Assembly (NCBI RefSeq): GCF_005484945.1
Contig: NZ_CP034035.1
Coordinates: 2,294,001 to 2,358,000, forward strand
Reading direction: 5' to 3'
Source: Brenneria rubrifaciens
GTDB taxonomy: Bacteria; Pseudomonadota; Gammaproteobacteria; Enterobacterales; Enterobacteriaceae
DNA: 64,000 nucleotides
Both the position numbers and the translations under genes were made by a program. Each line of letters starts with the position of its first letter. Position 1 is the first letter of the stretch. The notes beneath the pieces were generated by a model that saw only the letters and a program-made list of their open reading frames with translations, searched no databases and was not told where the DNA came from. This document shows positions 27,150-37,583 of this stretch, one piece after another.

Positions 27150-28049
27150 ATGAATATTTTACTCTATCTTTCCGTGGTGCTGATTTGGGGCACCACCTGG
27201 ATCGCCATCAGTCTGCAACAGGGCACGGTTGCCGTGGAAGTGTCTATTTTTTGGCGTTTCCTGTTCGCTTCCGCCATTTTGCTGGCGTTCCTGGCGCTCA
27301 CCCGCCGCCTTCGTCCCCTATCCACACGGGCGCACCTGCTGTGCATGATCCAGGGATTGTGTGTTTTCGGCATCAACTTTCTCTGTTTTTACCATGCTAT
27401 CGCCTGGATTTCGAGCGGCCTGGAATCCGTCATTTTTTCCATGGCGGTGCTGTTCAATGCCTTCAACAGCCGGCTATTCTTCGGTCAGCGTCTGACGCGC
27501 AATGTCGTTATCGCGGCGCCGCTTGGATTCATCGGTATTGTGGCGCTGTTTTGGCATGACCTGATGAGTCTGGAGACCCACCCGTATTTTCTGTGGGGTG
27601 TGGGGCTGAGCTTGCTGGGTACTTACTGTTTCTCGCTTGGCAATATGATCAGCACCCGACACCAGCGGCAGGGACGCGACGTGATGACCACCAACGGTTG
27701 GGGAATGTTCTACGGCGCGTTGTGGATGGGTTTATTCAGTCTGTTTCAGGGCTATGATTTTACGCTGGCGTTGACGGCGCGTTACCTGGGCTCGCTGTTC
27801 TATCTGGCGGTATTTGGCTCGGTGATTGCTTTCGGCGCCTATTTCATCTTGGTGGGACGTATCGGGGCGAGTCAGGCGGCCTACGCAACCCTGCTGTTTC
27901 CGCTGATTGCGCTATCCATTTCCACCCTGTTTGAGGACTACCGCTGGCAGGCAAACGCCATCTTTGGTTTGCTGATGATCCTGGTGGGCAACGCCGTGAT
28001 GTTCTACCGTCCGCGCCGTCAGGCGGCACAGACCGCGCAGGCGAAATAA
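27150..28049 (+). CDS. EamA family (DMT superfamily) transporter
   Basis: The 299-residue inner-membrane protein has ten hydrophobic segments arranged as two EamA repeats. It opens with SVVLIWGTTWIAI, typical of the family, and ends in a short basic cytoplasmic tail. Such proteins usually export metabolites or amino acids. The ATG at 27150 follows GAGAG. The divergent AraC-type gene is its likely regulator. A terminator follows the stop at 28074-28100. Confidence 0.87.
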   Translation: MNILLYLSVVLIWGTTWIAISLQQGTVAVEVSIFWRFLFASAILLAFLALTRRLRPLSTRAHLLCMIQGLCVFGINFLCFYHAIAWISSGLESVIFSMAVLFNAFNSRLFFGQRLTRNVVIAAPLGFIGIVALFWHDLMSLETHPYFLWGVGLSLLGTYCFSLGNMISTRHQRQGRDVMTTNGWGMFYGALWMGLFSLFQGYDFTLALTARYLGSLFYLAVFGSVIAFGAYFILVGRIGASQAAYATLLFPLIALSISTLFEDYRWQANAIFGLLMILVGNAVMFYRPRRQAAQTAQAK

Positions 28050-28073
28050 TCGGTAAGGCAAGATAAATGAAAA

Positions 28074-28100
28074 AAAGGAGCCGAACTTAACGGCTCCTTT
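28074..28100. terminator. Bidirectional terminator, EamA gene/rhlE
   Basis: AAAGGAGCCG and CGGCTCCTTT form a perfect 10-base stem around AACTTAA, with A and T tracts on either side. It lies between the convergent genes, 25 bases after the EamA stop. Confidence 0.85.
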
Positions 28101-28109
28101 AAACTAAGA

Positions 28110-29477
28110 TTAGCGCGCAGCGGGCTTGCCGCGGTTTTTGGGACGCGGCGAACGGCGTTGACCGTCGTTGGCGCTCCACGGACCTTCGCCATTGCCTGCC
28201 GGTTTATGCGGCTGACGAGCGCCGTCGGCGGGTTTGCGATCGCCGTTCCCTCGGTCGGATTGCGCGCGTGGCGCACCGGAACGGCCGCCGCCGCGATTGC
28301 CCTGACGACCATTAACGATCGGCTCGGCTTTAACCGACGGGTCAGGCTCATAGCCCGGCACCGCAATGCGCGGAATTTCACGCTTCAGCAGACGTTCGAT
28401 GTCACGCAGCAGTTTATGCTCGTCCACACACACCAGCGACAGGGCTTCGCCGGTCGCTTCCGCCCGACCGGTGCGGCCGATGCGATGAACGTAGTCTTCC
28501 GGCACGTTCGGCAGCTCATAGTTGACCACATGCGGCAGTTGATCGATATCCAGACCGCGAGCGGCGATATCTGTCGCCACCAATACGCGAATGCCGCCAT
28601 CTTTAAAATTCGCCAACGCTCGGGTACGCGCTCCCTGACTTTTATTGCCGTGGATCGCCGCCGCGGTGATGCCGTCTTTTTCCAGCAGTTCGGCCAGGTG
28701 GTTGGCGCCGTGTTTGGTTCGGGTAAATACCAGCACCTGCTGCCAGTTATTCTCGCCAATCAACTGAGACAACAGTTCGCGCTTACGGCGCTTATCCACA
28801 AAATGTACATGCTGCGTAACCAGTTCCGACGGGGTGTTGCGGCGCACCACTTCAACCGAGGCCGGATTGGTCAGTAGTTTGTTCGCCAGCGTTTTAATCT
28901 CATCGGAAAAGGTCGCCGAGAACAACAGGTTCTGACGTTTCGCCGGCAGCTTGGCCAGAACCCGGCGGATATCGTGAATGAAGCCCATATCGAGCATGCG
29001 ATCCGCTTCATCCAGCACCAGAATTTCAACCTGAGACAGATCAACCGCGTTCTGATGCTCCAGATCAAGCAGACGGCCCGGCGTCGCCACCAGAATATCC
29101 ACACCGCCGCGCAACTTTATCATCTGCGGATTAATGCTGACGCCGCCAAACACCACCAGCGAACGTAACCGCAGGTATTTGCTGTAGGCACGCACGTTTT
29201 CATCAATCTGTGCGGCCAGCTCACGGGTTGGGGTCAGGATCAACGCCCGTACCGGACGGCGGCCTTTCGTCTGCGGCTCGCGGCTGCTCAGCAATTGCAA
29301 CAAAGGCAACGTGAAGCCGGCCGTTTTGCCGGTGCCGGTTTGCGCGCTGGCCATCAGGTCACGGCCGTCCAGCACCACAGGAATCGCCTGACGTTGTACA
29401 GGCGTAGGCTCACGGTAGCCCTGTTCTTCAACAGCGCGCAAGATGTCGGCGCTCAGGCCGAGAGAATCAAATGACAT
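28110..29477 (-). CDS. rhlE: ATP-dependent RNA helicase RhlE
   Basis: The product is a 455-residue DEAD-box helicase: Q motif near residue 22, Walker A AQTGTGKT near 46, [13 protein letters not shown] near 152, SAT near 185 and HRIGRTGR near 330. A basic, glycine- and arginine-rich tail (for example GNRGGGRSG) follows from about 390. E. coli RhlE (454 residues) remodels RNA and influences ribosome assembly. The ATG at 29477 (MSFDSLGL) matches E. coli. It is divergent from the truncated cecR, and the shared region holds a perfect inverted repeat. Confidence 0.96.
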   Translation of the reverse strand: MSFDSLGLSADILRAVEEQGYREPTPVQRQAIPVVLDGRDLMASAQTGTGKTAGFTLPLLQLLSSREPQTKGRRPVRALILTPTRELAAQIDENVRAYSKYLRLRSLVVFGGVSINPQMIKLRGGVDILVATPGRLLDLEHQNAVDLSQVEILVLDEADRMLDMGFIHDIRRVLAKLPAKRQNLLFSATFSDEIKTLANKLLTNPASVEVVRRNTPSELVTQHVHFVDKRRKRELLSQLIGENNWQQVLVFTRTKHGANHLAELLEKDGITAAAIHGNKSQGARTRALANFKDGGIRVLVATDIAARGLDIDQLPHVVNYELPNVPEDYVHRIGRTGRAEATGEALSLVCVDEHKLLRDIERLLKREIPRIAVPGYEPDPSVKAEPIVNGRQGNRGGGRSGAPRAQSDRGNGDRKPADGARQPHKPAGNGEGPWSANDGQRRSPRPKNRGKPAAR

Positions 29478-29766
29478 AATAGAAAACAACTCCAGATCCG
29501 CCCTGACCGGATAACAACCGGTGTAGTTTTCAGGGGGATGATAAGACGTGTTTGCCGGGTCACCAATAACGCAATAATAATGACATAAGCAATAGCCACG
29601 ATGAACGAGCACAACTACGGTGCGTAACTGCCGACGATTGTAGCAGAGATTCTGAACGTTAAGAGATTTTTATCTATGCATCACCAGATTTATTATTTCA
29701 ATCGCCAGGACGTCTGAAGACTTTATTTGTGATCAACATCGATAAAAACCCTCAAAATTCGCCTAA

Positions 29767-29790
29767 TATTAATCAACTAATTGATTAATA
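29767..29790. promoter_or_regulatory. Inverted repeat, candidate CecR operator
   Basis: TATTAATCAA (29767-29776) and TTGATTAATA (29781-29790) are exact complements separated by CTAA. It lies 16 bases before the truncated cecR start and 290 bases upstream of rhlE. In E. coli CecR controls rhlE and its own operon, so this is the likely operator. The rest of 29478-29805 shows no gene. Confidence 0.65.
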
Positions 29791-29805
29791 AAGTTAAATA
29801 GACCT

Positions 29806-30216
29806 ATGACTTTAAAACCCGCGTTTTCCAGCCGCTGCAATCAAACCCGGCGGCAACTCGTCAGTGCCGCGTTGGACGTTTTTGGCGAATACGTCCCGCA
29901 AGCGGCAACGACGCATGAAATCGCCAATCGCGCCGGGCAAAACATCGCCGCTATTGCCTATCACTTCCAGTCGAAGAAAGGGCTTTATCTGGCGGTCGCC
30001 AACTGGATTGCGGACGACATCCATCAGACTTATCGCCCGCTAAGGACTCAGGCCGCGCCGTCACCGGCAGCGCGGTTTATGCCATTTAATGCGGCGCAAT
30101 ATTGCGTGAATGAGGAGCAAAACAAAGACGCGGAATCCGCGCCTTTGAAAAGGAATACCGAAAGAAAACTTAGCGTCGGTTGCCGAAAATACGCAACAGC
30201 ATCAGGAACAGGTTGA
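29806..30216 (+). pseudogene. cecR: Truncated TetR-family regulator CecR (YbiH)
   Basis: The first 75 residues match the DNA-binding part of E. coli CecR closely (AGQNIAAIAYHFQSKKGLYLA, NWIADDI). After PLRTQAAPSPAARF, around position 30075, similarity stops. The frame runs through the ybhL terminator and ends at 30216 inside the 3' end of ybhL on the opposite strand. E. coli CecR has more than 220 residues with a C-terminal ligand/dimerisation domain that is wholly missing here. In E. coli, ybhGFSR and several ybh genes lie between cecR and ybhL. Here cecR abuts ybhL, so a deletion removed the block and cut cecR. Confidence 0.8.
30121..30146 (-). terminator. ybhL terminator
   Basis: On the minus strand AAAGGCGCGG pairs with CCGCGTCTTT (one G-U pair) around a 3-base loop, then GTTTTG. 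It lies 23 bases after the ybhL stop and within the read-through part of truncated cecR. Confidence 0.7.
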
Positions 30217-30880
30217 TGAAGTCCAGGTAGAGCGTCAGCGCGCCGACGATCGAGTATTTGCGAAAATTATCCTTGTCATCCACGGACAATTCTTCACCGA
30301 TGCGTTTCAGTTTCTGCGTGTCATAGGCGGTTAATCCCACAAATACCACCACGCCGATATAGGTCACCGCCCACATCAGCGCCTCGCTTTTCAGCCACAG
30401 GTTCACCAACGAGGCCAGCACAATGCCGATTAGCGCCATGAACAGCATACTGCCCCAACCGCTCAGATCGCGTTTGGTGGTGTAACCATACAGGCTCATC
30501 GCACCGAACATCCCGGCGGTAATCACAAAGGTACTGGCGATGGATGCCCCGGAATACATGATGAAAATGCTTGAAATCGTCAGCCCGGTCAACGCGGAGT
30601 AGAGCATAAACAGGCTGGTTGCCACCCCGCCGCTCAATCGCTGCACCATACCGGAAATCACAAACACCAGCCCCAGTTGGGCAATAATCAGACCAAAGAA
30701 CGTGATCTGACTGGAGAAAATAAAATTCAGCACCGCCGGAGTATGAGCGGTATACCAGGAAACGAACGCCGTCAGCAGCAACCCGCAGGTCATCCAACCA
30801 TAGACTTGCGCCATATAAGCCTGAAGGCCGGACTGTGCGCGTTCAACTAGAGAATCACTCGAGCGTGGATACCTATCCAT
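30170..30880 (-). CDS. ybhL: Bax inhibitor-1 family membrane protein YbhL
   Basis: The 236-residue inner-membrane protein has seven hydrophobic segments and matches E. coli YbhL (BI-1/YccA family). Characteristic segments include VGLTAYDTQKLK near residue 185 and a final LDFINLFLMLLRIFG. Members act as ion leak channels or protease modulators. The role of YbhL is not firmly known. ATG at 30880. moaE ends 96 bases upstream on the same strand, as in E. coli. Confidence 0.93.
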   Translation of the reverse strand: MDRYPRSSDSLVERAQSGLQAYMAQVYGWMTCGLLLTAFVSWYTAHTPAVLNFIFSSQITFFGLIIAQLGLVFVISGMVQRLSGGVATSLFMLYSALTGLTISSIFIMYSGASIASTFVITAGMFGAMSLYGYTTKRDLSGWGSMLFMALIGIVLASLVNLWLKSEALMWAVTYIGVVVFVGLTAYDTQKLKRIGEELSVDDKDNFRKYSIVGALTLYLDFINLFLMLLRIFGNRR

Positions 30881-30976
30881 GACCTTACCTTTGCATTGAG
30901 TTGTTACGTAAGAGACATCTACGTCTCACCTGTTTTTATGGTAACACATAAATGTCAGTTCAGCCGAAACCGCCCG

Positions 30977-31429
30977 CTACCAGCGCGCCGCCGCTTGTTT
31001 GTCGCTATCGCGGGAGTCAACCCAGCGCTCACCCTGAGGCGTTGCTTCACGTTTCCAGAACGGCGCGCGGGTTTTCAGATAATCCATAATAAACTGCGCG
31101 GCGTCAAACGCGGCGCTGCGGTGAGCGGCGCTGACGCCGACAAATACAATTTCATCGCCCGGATAGAGGGCGCCGACCCGATGGATAACGCTAACGCGGG
31201 GAAGATCCCAGCGCGCGCGGGCCAGTTCAACAATCTCCGCCAGCGCTTTTTCCGTCATGCCGGGGTAGTGCTCCAGCGTCAACGCGCTGACGTTGACCGC
31301 CAGGTTGTGGTTACGCACTCTACCGGTAAAGGTGACGACCGCGCCGTCTTCATCGCACTGCGCCAGCCATTGATACTCATCACCGACGTTAAAAGGTTCT
31401 TCGCCGATGCGAATCCGGGTTTGCGCCAT
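30977..31429 (-). CDS. moaE: Molybdopterin synthase catalytic subunit MoaE
   Basis: The 150-residue product has the same length as E. coli MoaE. It pairs with MoaD to convert cyclic pyranopterin monophosphate to molybdopterin. Conserved active-site segments are GAVVTFTGRVRNHN, HRVG and the C-terminal MDYLKTRAPFWKRE, which carries the catalytic Lys. Start 31429 (MAQTR) matches E. coli. An in-frame ATG at 31435 overlaps the moaD stop. Last gene of the moaABCDE operon. Confidence 0.96.
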   Translation of the reverse strand: MAQTRIRIGEEPFNVGDEYQWLAQCDEDGAVVTFTGRVRNHNLAVNVSALTLEHYPGMTEKALAEIVELARARWDLPRVSVIHRVGALYPGDEIVFVGVSAAHRSAAFDAAQFIMDYLKTRAPFWKREATPQGERWVDSRDSDKQAAARW

Positions 31430-31431
31430 TT

Positions 31432-31677
31432 TCATCCTCCGGTTACTGGTGGAAAAAAGGCCACTTCGTCGCCGTCCTGTAGCGGATGCTGCATCTCCAC
31501 CAGCGATTGATTCACCGCCGCCAGCAGCCTGCCGGAAGAGAGCGCCAGCGCCCAGCGCGCGCCTCGTTGACAAAGTCCCTGCCGCAATGCGTCGACCGTG
31601 GCATAGTCGGCGGGCAAGGTAAGGCTATCCGTTTCGGTCAACTCCCTCACCTGAGCAAAAAACAGCACGTTAATCAT
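31432..31677 (-). CDS. moaD: Molybdopterin synthase sulfur carrier subunit MoaD
   Basis: The 81-residue ubiquitin-like protein ends FFPPVTGG. The terminal Gly-Gly is adenylated by MoeB (54215-54967 here) and then converted to a thiocarboxylate that provides sulfur to MoaE. Its ATG at 31677 overlaps the moaC stop by four bases. Length equals E. coli MoaD. Confidence 0.96.
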   Translation of the reverse strand: MINVLFFAQVRELTETDSLTLPADYATVDALRQGLCQRGARWALALSSGRLLAAVNQSLVEMQHPLQDGDEVAFFPPVTGG

Positions 31678-32156
31678 GATGCCTCCGCCCGGAAATCGCC
31701 GGATTTTCCACCGCTTTTCGCCAACAGGCGCACCGGACCAATCACCATATCTTTCTGTACGGCTTTGCACATGTCATAAATCGTCAGCGCCGCTACCGAT
31801 GCCGCCGTCAGCGCTTCCATCTCCACGCCGGTTTTACCGGTGAGGCGGCACAGCGATTCGATGCGCACACGACCATGTTCAGGCTGTGCTTCAAGCTCTA
31901 CCGCTACTTTACTCAACAGCAAAGGGTGGCAAAGCGGGATCAACTCCCAGGTACGCTTCGCCGCCTGAATACCGGCAATACGCGCGGTGGCGAACACGTC
32001 GCCTTTGTGGTGGCTGCCATCGATAATCATCGTCAGCGTCTGCGGGGACATTTCGACAAAGGCTTCCGCGCGCGCTTCACGCACGGTCTCCGCTTTGGCG
32101 GAGACATCCACCATAGAGGCTTCACCGGCAGCGTTAATATGAGTCAGTTGTGACAT
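31674..32156 (-). CDS. moaC: Cyclic pyranopterin monophosphate synthase MoaC
   Basis: The 160-residue product matches E. coli MoaC. It converts the MoaA product into cyclic pyranopterin monophosphate. [19 protein letters not shown] and LCHPLLL are family signatures, and the catalytic Lys lies in MCKAVQKDM near residue 130. ATG at 32156, 8 bases after the moaB stop. Confidence 0.96.
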   Translation of the reverse strand: MSQLTHINAAGEASMVDVSAKAETVREARAEAFVEMSPQTLTMIIDGSHHKGDVFATARIAGIQAAKRTWELIPLCHPLLLSKVAVELEAQPEHGRVRIESLCRLTGKTGVEMEALTAASVAALTIYDMCKAVQKDMVIGPVRLLAKSGGKSGDFRAEAS

Positions 32157-32164
32157 ATATAAGG

Positions 32165-32677
32165 TTACTTTTTCAGGTGGGGATAAAAATTACAGGGCTT
32201 GTGGCGCGCATCCAACTGTGTCTGAATAATGCGTTCCCAAGCGGAGCGGCAGGCGCGGGTCGAGCCCGGCATCGCAAAAATGACCGTCTGATTGGCCACC
32301 CCCGCCGTCGCCCGCGACTGTATTGTGGCGGTGCCGATATCTTCGTAGGACACCATACGAAACAATTCGCCAAACCCCTCGATTTCACGATCGAACAACA
32401 CACGGATCGCTTCCGGCACTCGATCGCCCTCGGTGAACCCGGTTCCGCCATTAATCAGAATGACCTGCACATCGTCACTGGCGATCCAGTGCGAAACCTG
32501 CGCTCTGATCTGATACAGATTCTCTTTGACGATACTGCCGGCAATAATCCGGTGTCCGGCGGACTGCGCGGCCTCACGCAGATAGTCGCCAGACGTATCA
32601 TCGGCCGCCGTACGTCGCGCGGACACCGTGAGCACTGCAATATTGAGAGGAATAAATTCGCTGCTGACTTTGCTCAT
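32165..32677 (-). CDS. moaB: Molybdopterin biosynthesis protein MoaB
   Basis: The 170-residue product equals E. coli MoaB in length. It has the MoCF/MogA fold with [11 protein letters not shown] near residue 85. Related proteins adenylylate molybdopterin, but E. coli MoaB is dispensable and its exact role is unclear. The ATG at 32677 (MSKVSSEF) follows CAGGAG. An upstream in-frame start would overlap moaA. Confidence 0.95.
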   Translation of the reverse strand: MSKVSSEFIPLNIAVLTVSARRTAADDTSGDYLREAAQSAGHRIIAGSIVKENLYQIRAQVSHWIASDDVQVILINGGTGFTEGDRVPEAIRVLFDREIEGFGELFRMVSYEDIGTATIQSRATAGVANQTVIFAMPGSTRACRSAWERIIQTQLDARHKPCNFYPHLKK

Positions 32678-32711
32678 ACCAAACTCCTGACGAAGAGACG
32701 TTAAGGGGGGC

Positions 32712-33698
32712 TTAGCCGCCAATAAACGACAGATTCTGCGTAATGCCGCTGTTGCCCTGATGCAGAAAGTGGGTCTGTTTTTTGGCGGATAAACCACCGG
32801 AAATACGCATTTTCAGTGCTTCCCGTTGCCGATCGTCCGCCATCAGGTCACGCAACGGAATACCTTGCTCTCCAAACAGGCAAAGATGCAGATTACCGAC
32901 GGCAGAGACACGCAGACGATTACAACTCAGGCAGAAATCCTTCGCGTAAGGCATGATCAGCCCAATCTCACCCAGATAGTCCGCATGCCGGAACACCAGC
33001 GCCGGCCCGTCGCTGCGACCGCGCGCCTGGTGTTCCCAGCCCTGTAGCAACAGACGTTTGCGGATCGCCTCGCCGGAAACATGATGCTTCTGGAACAACG
33101 CACCGCCTTCACCGGTTTCCATCAGTTCAATGAAACGCAACTGAATCGGACGCGCTTTGATCCAGTCCAGGAAGGTTTGCAGACTCGCATCATTGACATT
33201 GCGCATCAGTACGGTATTCACCTTCACCCTGGCAAAACCGCACGCAAAGGCCGCATCAATGCCGTCCATCACCTGACGGAATTTATCCTGCCCGGTAATG
33301 GCGTGAAACTGGCGGGCATCGAGGCTGTCCACGCTGACGTTCAGCGCCGTCAGCCCCGCCTCACGCCACGTGGCGACGTCGCGCGCCAGACGATAGCCGT
33401 TGGTGGTCACCGCCAGTGTACGGATCGCCGGGTTTTCACGGATCGCCGCGATGATGTCGACAAAATCCCGGCGCAGAGACGGCTCTCCCCCGGTAAGGCG
33501 GACTTTCTCCGTTCCCAGCTCCGCAAACGCACGGCTGACGCGGCGGATTTCATCGAGGGATAAAAAATGACGGGGAGTGTTGCCATTCGGCTTATAGCCA
33601 TCCGGCAAACAGTAGGTGCAACGAAAATTGCAGACGTCGGTGATCGACAGACGCAAATAGTAGAACTTGCGCGCAAACGCATCAGTCAGTTGACTCAC
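32712..33698 (-). CDS. moaA: GTP 3',8-cyclase MoaA
   Basis: The 328-residue radical SAM enzyme carries out the first step of molybdenum cofactor synthesis. CNFRCTYC near residue 24 holds the SAM-binding Fe-S cluster, [10 protein letters not shown] near 260 and a further Cys hold the second cluster, and the protein ends in Gly-Gly, which is needed for activity. The GTG at 33698 (reading [11 protein letters not shown]) follows GGAAAGG and gives the E. coli length (329). An ATG at 33734 lies within the riboswitch and is unlikely. Confidence 0.96.
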   Translation of the reverse strand: MSQLTDAFARKFYYLRLSITDVCNFRCTYCLPDGYKPNGNTPRHFLSLDEIRRVSRAFAELGTEKVRLTGGEPSLRRDFVDIIAAIRENPAIRTLAVTTNGYRLARDVATWREAGLTALNVSVDSLDARQFHAITGQDKFRQVMDGIDAAFACGFARVKVNTVLMRNVNDASLQTFLDWIKARPIQLRFIELMETGEGGALFQKHHVSGEAIRKRLLLQGWEHQARGRSDGPALVFRHADYLGEIGLIMPYAKDFCLSCNRLRVSAVGNLHLCLFGEQGIPLRDLMADDRQREALKMRISGGLSAKKQTHFLHQGNSGITQNLSFIGG

Positions 33699-33714
33699 TA
33701 TAAACACCTTTCCA

Positions 33715-33845
33715 AATACGGGAGATGCAGGCATTTCTACCTCGCACCCTGGTGACCATTACGGCCACGGCCGGGGCGCCTTATCATGCGTTGTCGATGC
33801 ATCACTTAGGCGCCAGGGCTAGGAGTTTGGTTCCCGGCGGCACAA
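33715..33845 (-). promoter_or_regulatory. Moco riboswitch upstream of moaA
   Basis: The moaA leader contains the conserved blocks of the Moco RNA motif on the minus strand: ACTCCTAGCC (33816-33825), GGCGCCTAAGTGA just after it, and GAGGTAGAAATGCCT near 33730-33744. Several complementary arms are evident (for example GGCGCC with GGCGCC further on). In E. coli this aptamer senses molybdenum cofactor and lowers moaA expression. It lies directly upstream of the GTG start, so control is probably at translation. Confidence 0.8.
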
Positions 33846-34139
33846 CGGCGAACACGCCAGATCGTGCGGAACGGAAACCGTGATTTTCACGGCTCAGTCT
33901 ACCGCCAACCCGAGCCGACAGTCACTTAAAAAGTCGATATATAAATAAATATATAACGAATTTTCAATATGTTATATTGGATAAGCTTACTTTAAAATCA
34001 ACAGAATAAATTGTTCCAGGTCACACCAGAGAGAGGATTTTTCGCCTTTTTGACAAAAATCGGCTACCTTACCGACAGCGGGGCACTTTCCCCTTCCATC
34101 GTCATATTTATTCAGCTATTTCAGTTATTAAGGATTACT
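33846..34139. other. Promoter region for moaA and ybhK
   Basis: About 290 bases between the riboswitch and ybhK with no gene. The stretch 33930-34000 is very AT-rich (several TATA-like runs) and probably carries divergent promoters. A separate operator is not recognisable. Confidence 0.4.
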
Positions 34140-35048
34140 ATGCGCAATCGCACGTTGGCCGACCTCGACCGGGTTGTCGCCCTTGGCGGCGGACACGGAC
34201 TGGGCCGGGTCATGTCTTCCCTTCCTTTTCTGGGATCGCGGCTAACGGGCATTGTCACGACAACGGACAACGGCGGGTCAACCGGCCGAATCCGTCGCTC
34301 GGAAGGCGGTATCGCCTGGGGCGACACCCGCAATTGCCTGAATCAGTTGATTACCGCCCCCAGCCTCGCGTCCGCCATGTTTGAATACCGTTTTAACGGC
34401 AGCGGAGAACTGGCGGGACATAATCTGGGCAATCTGATGTTAAAAGCGCTCGATCATCTGAGCGTCCGTCCGCTCGAAGCCATCAATTTGGTACGTAATC
34501 TGCTCAAGGTTGACGCCTATCTGATCCCCATGTCCGAGCAGCCCGTTGATTTACGGGCGACCGATGAACAGGGAAATCCGGTTTACGGCGAAGTCGCCAT
34601 CGATCAGCTATCGGCCTTACCGCAGGCGTTGACGCTGTTTCCCCCGGTGCAGGCGACGCAGGAAGCCCTGACCGCCATTGCGCAAGCCGATCTGATTTTA
34701 ATCGGCCCCGGCAGCTTTCTGACCAGCCTGATGCCGCCGCTGCTGCTCGCCGATCTCACGCGCGCACTGTGCCAAACACAGGCTGCGAAGGTGTATATCG
34801 ACAATTTAGGCGAGGAACAAAGTCTGCCGGCGACCCGTCTGTCACTGGGCGAAAAGCTGGGACTGATGGAGGAAAAGATTGGGCGACGGGTTATTGACGC
34901 CGTCATCGTCGGCCCGAAAGCGGACGTCAGCCAGCTATGCGATCGCACGGTCGTACAGCAAGCGCTGGCCGCGGCAGACGTCCCCCATCACCATGACCGC
35001 CAGATGCTTTGTCAGGCGCTGGAAACGGTGTTGCAAAGACTGGGGTAA
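34140..35048 (+). CDS. ybhK: YvcK/CofD-like protein YbhK (gluconeogenesis factor family)
   Basis: The 302-residue product has the same length as E. coli YbhK. The nucleotide-binding loop [14 protein letters not shown] and the segment [12 protein letters not shown] near residue 45 define the YvcK/CofD superfamily. B. subtilis YvcK binds UDP-sugars and affects peptidoglycan precursors. The E. coli protein is uncharacterised. The ATG at 34140 follows AAGGA. Convergent with uvrB. Confidence 0.92.
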   Translation: MRNRTLADLDRVVALGGGHGLGRVMSSLPFLGSRLTGIVTTTDNGGSTGRIRRSEGGIAWGDTRNCLNQLITAPSLASAMFEYRFNGSGELAGHNLGNLMLKALDHLSVRPLEAINLVRNLLKVDAYLIPMSEQPVDLRATDEQGNPVYGEVAIDQLSALPQALTLFPPVQATQEALTAIAQADLILIGPGSFLTSLMPPLLLADLTRALCQTQAAKVYIDNLGEEQSLPATRLSLGEKLGLMEEKIGRRVIDAVIVGPKADVSQLCDRTVVQQALAAADVPHHHDRQMLCQALETVLQRLG

Positions 35049-35193
35049 TTCAATCCCGCAGCCAGGACGTAGGAGTCGCGGGCAAATCCGACGGCCGTCG
35101 ATCCTGGCCGAAATCTGCCATAAACAACACATCCACACCGGGTCGCGTAAAATTCATGCTGATTTCCCAAAACGTTTCGGTTAACAGCATTCG

Positions 35194-37206
35194 TCAGGAC
35201 GCGGCGATAAACTGCGCCCGCAGCGCCTGCACTTCGTCACGCAGGCTGGCCGCTTCTTCAAATTCCAGATTCTGCGCATGCGTCATCATTTTGCTTTCCA
35301 GCTCGCGGATTTTCTGTTCCAGCGCTTTCGGCGTCAGTAACGCATAGTGAGCTGACGGCTCGGCGGCTTTCTTGCCGCGTCCCTTGCCTCTGGCGCTGCT
35401 TGGCTGACCAATTTGCAGAATGTCGGCAATTTTCTTGTTCAACCCTTGCGGCACAATGCCGTGTTCCAAATTGTAGGCTTGCTGTTTTTCCCGGCGACGT
35501 TCCGTTTCGCTAATGGCGCGCGCCATTGACGGCGTGATCTTATCGCCGTAAAGAATCGCCTTGCCGTTCAGGTTACGCGCCGCACGGCCGATGGTCTGAA
35601 TCAGCGAACGCTCCGAGCGCAGAAAGCCTTCTTTGTCGGCGTCCAGAATCGCCACCAGCGACACTTCCGGCATGTCCAGCCCTTCCCTTAGCAGGTTGAT
35701 CCCCACCAGTACATCAAATTCGCCAAGCCGCAAATCGCGAATGATTTCCACACGTTCGACGGTGTCGATATCCGAGTGCAGATAACGCACGCGTTCGCCG
35801 TGCTCTTCCAGATATTCCGTTAAATCTTCCGCCATGCGTTTGGTCAGCGTAGTCACCAGCACACGCTCATTCACTACGGCGCGCAGGCGTATTTCGGACA
35901 GCAAATCGTCCACCTGCGTAGCGACCGGCCTGACCTCCAGCACCGGGTCCAGCAGCCCCGTCGGACGCACCACCTGATCGATCACTTCGCCGCCTGATTT
36001 CTCCAGTTCGTAGTTGCCCGGCGTCGCAGAAACGTAGATGGTCTGCGGCGCCAGCGCTTCAAATTCCTCGAACTTCATCGGACGGTTGTCCAGCGCGGAA
36101 GGCAGGCGGAAACCGTACTCCACCAGCGTTTCCTTGCGCGCCCGGTCGCCGCGGTACATCCCGCCTATCTGCGGAATGGTCACGTGAGATTCATCCACCA
36201 CCAGCAATCCATCGGCGGGCAGGTAATCGAACAGCGTGGGCGGCGGTTCGCCTGGACCGCGCCCGGACAGGAAACGGGAGTAGTTCTCGATCCCGGAGCA
36301 ATAGCCCAGCTCATTCATCATTTCCAGGTCAAACTGCGTTCGCTGACTGATCCGCTGCTCTTCCAACAGCTTGTCGTTCGCCAACAGTACTTTACGGCGT
36401 TCGGCCAGTTCAGTTTTGATATCTTCCATCGCCTGCAAAATACGCTCGCGCGGCGTCACATAGTGCGTTTTGGGATAGATGGTATAGCGGGGCATCGTCT
36501 GGATAACTTGTCCGGTTAGCGGATCGAACAACGACAGCCGCTCGACCTCTTCATCGAACAACTCGACACGCAGCGCCACATCATCCGATTCGGCGGGAAA
36601 GATATCAATCACTTCGCCGCGCACGCGAAAGGTGCCACGCTGAAACACCTGATCGTTACGGGTGTATTGCAACTCCGCCAGCCGCCGTAAAATGGCGCGC
36701 TGATCAATCAGCATCCCCTGCGTCAGATGCAGCATCATTTTCAGATAGAGGTCGGGATCGCCCAAACCGTAAATCGCGGAAACCGAGGCCACCACCACCA
36801 CGTCTCTGCGTTCCAACAGCGCTTTGGTGGCCGAAAGACGCATCTGCTCAATATGTTCGTTCACCGATGCGTCTTTCTCGATAAAGGTATCGGAACTCGG
36901 AACATAGGCTTCCGGCTGGTAGTAATCATAGTAGGAGACGAAATATTCCACCGCGTTATCGGGGAAAAACGCCTTCATCTCGCCATAAAGCTGTGCGGCC
37001 AGCGTCTTGTTCGGCGCCAGCACCATGGTCGGACGGTTTAAATCCGCGATCACATTGGCAATGGTGAATGTTTTCCCGGAACCGGTCACGCCCAGCAGGG
37101 TCTGATGCGCCAACCCATCCTCCAGCCCTTCCTCTAAACGACGAATGGCCTCTGGCTGGTCGCCTGCCGGTTTAAATTCGGACTTCAGCTTAAAGACTTT
37201 ACTCAT
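35194..37206 (-). CDS. uvrB: Excinuclease ABC subunit UvrB
   Basis: The 670-residue product is the damage-verifying helicase-like subunit of nucleotide excision repair. Walker A GVTGSGKT near residue 39, the damage-probing beta-hairpin [17 protein letters not shown] near 92, helicase motifs DESHV, SATPG and QTIGRAARN, and a C-terminal UVR domain (about 630-665) that contacts UvrC are all present. The ATG at 37206 (MSKVFKL) matches E. coli. A LexA box lies 115 bases upstream. Confidence 0.97.
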   Translation of the reverse strand: MSKVFKLKSEFKPAGDQPEAIRRLEEGLEDGLAHQTLLGVTGSGKTFTIANVIADLNRPTMVLAPNKTLAAQLYGEMKAFFPDNAVEYFVSYYDYYQPEAYVPSSDTFIEKDASVNEHIEQMRLSATKALLERRDVVVVASVSAIYGLGDPDLYLKMMLHLTQGMLIDQRAILRRLAELQYTRNDQVFQRGTFRVRGEVIDIFPAESDDVALRVELFDEEVERLSLFDPLTGQVIQTMPRYTIYPKTHYVTPRERILQAMEDIKTELAERRKVLLANDKLLEEQRISQRTQFDLEMMNELGYCSGIENYSRFLSGRGPGEPPPTLFDYLPADGLLVVDESHVTIPQIGGMYRGDRARKETLVEYGFRLPSALDNRPMKFEEFEALAPQTIYVSATPGNYELEKSGGEVIDQVVRPTGLLDPVLEVRPVATQVDDLLSEIRLRAVVNERVLVTTLTKRMAEDLTEYLEEHGERVRYLHSDIDTVERVEIIRDLRLGEFDVLVGINLLREGLDMPEVSLVAILDADKEGFLRSERSLIQTIGRAARNLNGKAILYGDKITPSMARAISETERRREKQQAYNLEHGIVPQGLNKKIADILQIGQPSSARGKGRGKKAAEPSAHYALLTPKALEQKIRELESKMMTHAQNLEFEEAASLRDEVQALRAQFIAAS

Positions 37207-37320
37207 GGTTGAACACGCTACTCGTGAATGGACGGTTAATGACGAACGAAGGGAACGAAACAGCGTTCCGTGACACATAGCTATTATGGTAAACAATTGC
37301 GGATTTTACTTCCGTCATGA

Positions 37321-37340
37321 TACTGGATATAAAAACAGCA
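37321..37340. promoter_or_regulatory. LexA (SOS) box of uvrB
   Basis: TACTGGATATAAAAACAGCA reads on the minus strand as TGCTGTTTTTATATCCAGTA, a CTG-N10-CAG LexA site. E. coli uvrB has an SOS box at the corresponding position, so damage induction of uvrB is expected. Confidence 0.85.
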
Positions 37341-37583
37341 TCAAGGAAATTATTTACGGGTAGTTCGATTAATCAGCAAATTTATTCGCTAGCACAATAG
37401 TTGATAATCTACCAGTAGAAGCAGCATTATTTATCCCCAGCCCTGGGATTTTTTAACGAAAATAAACCATCGACGCGGTTAATTTATGCAACGGCCCGTT
37501 TATCGTAATCAAGGCGCTTGATTTTGAATAACGTAATGATTTAAAGAAGATTAATAAAAAAGCAGAGAATAACGTCAACCGGT

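Noticed and set aside
35050..35190. 46-codon minus-strand frame starting 3 bases after the uvrB stop (MLLTETFWEISMNFT...)
   Set aside because: No ribosome site and no recognisable family. Proximity to uvrB alone is not enough to call a gene.
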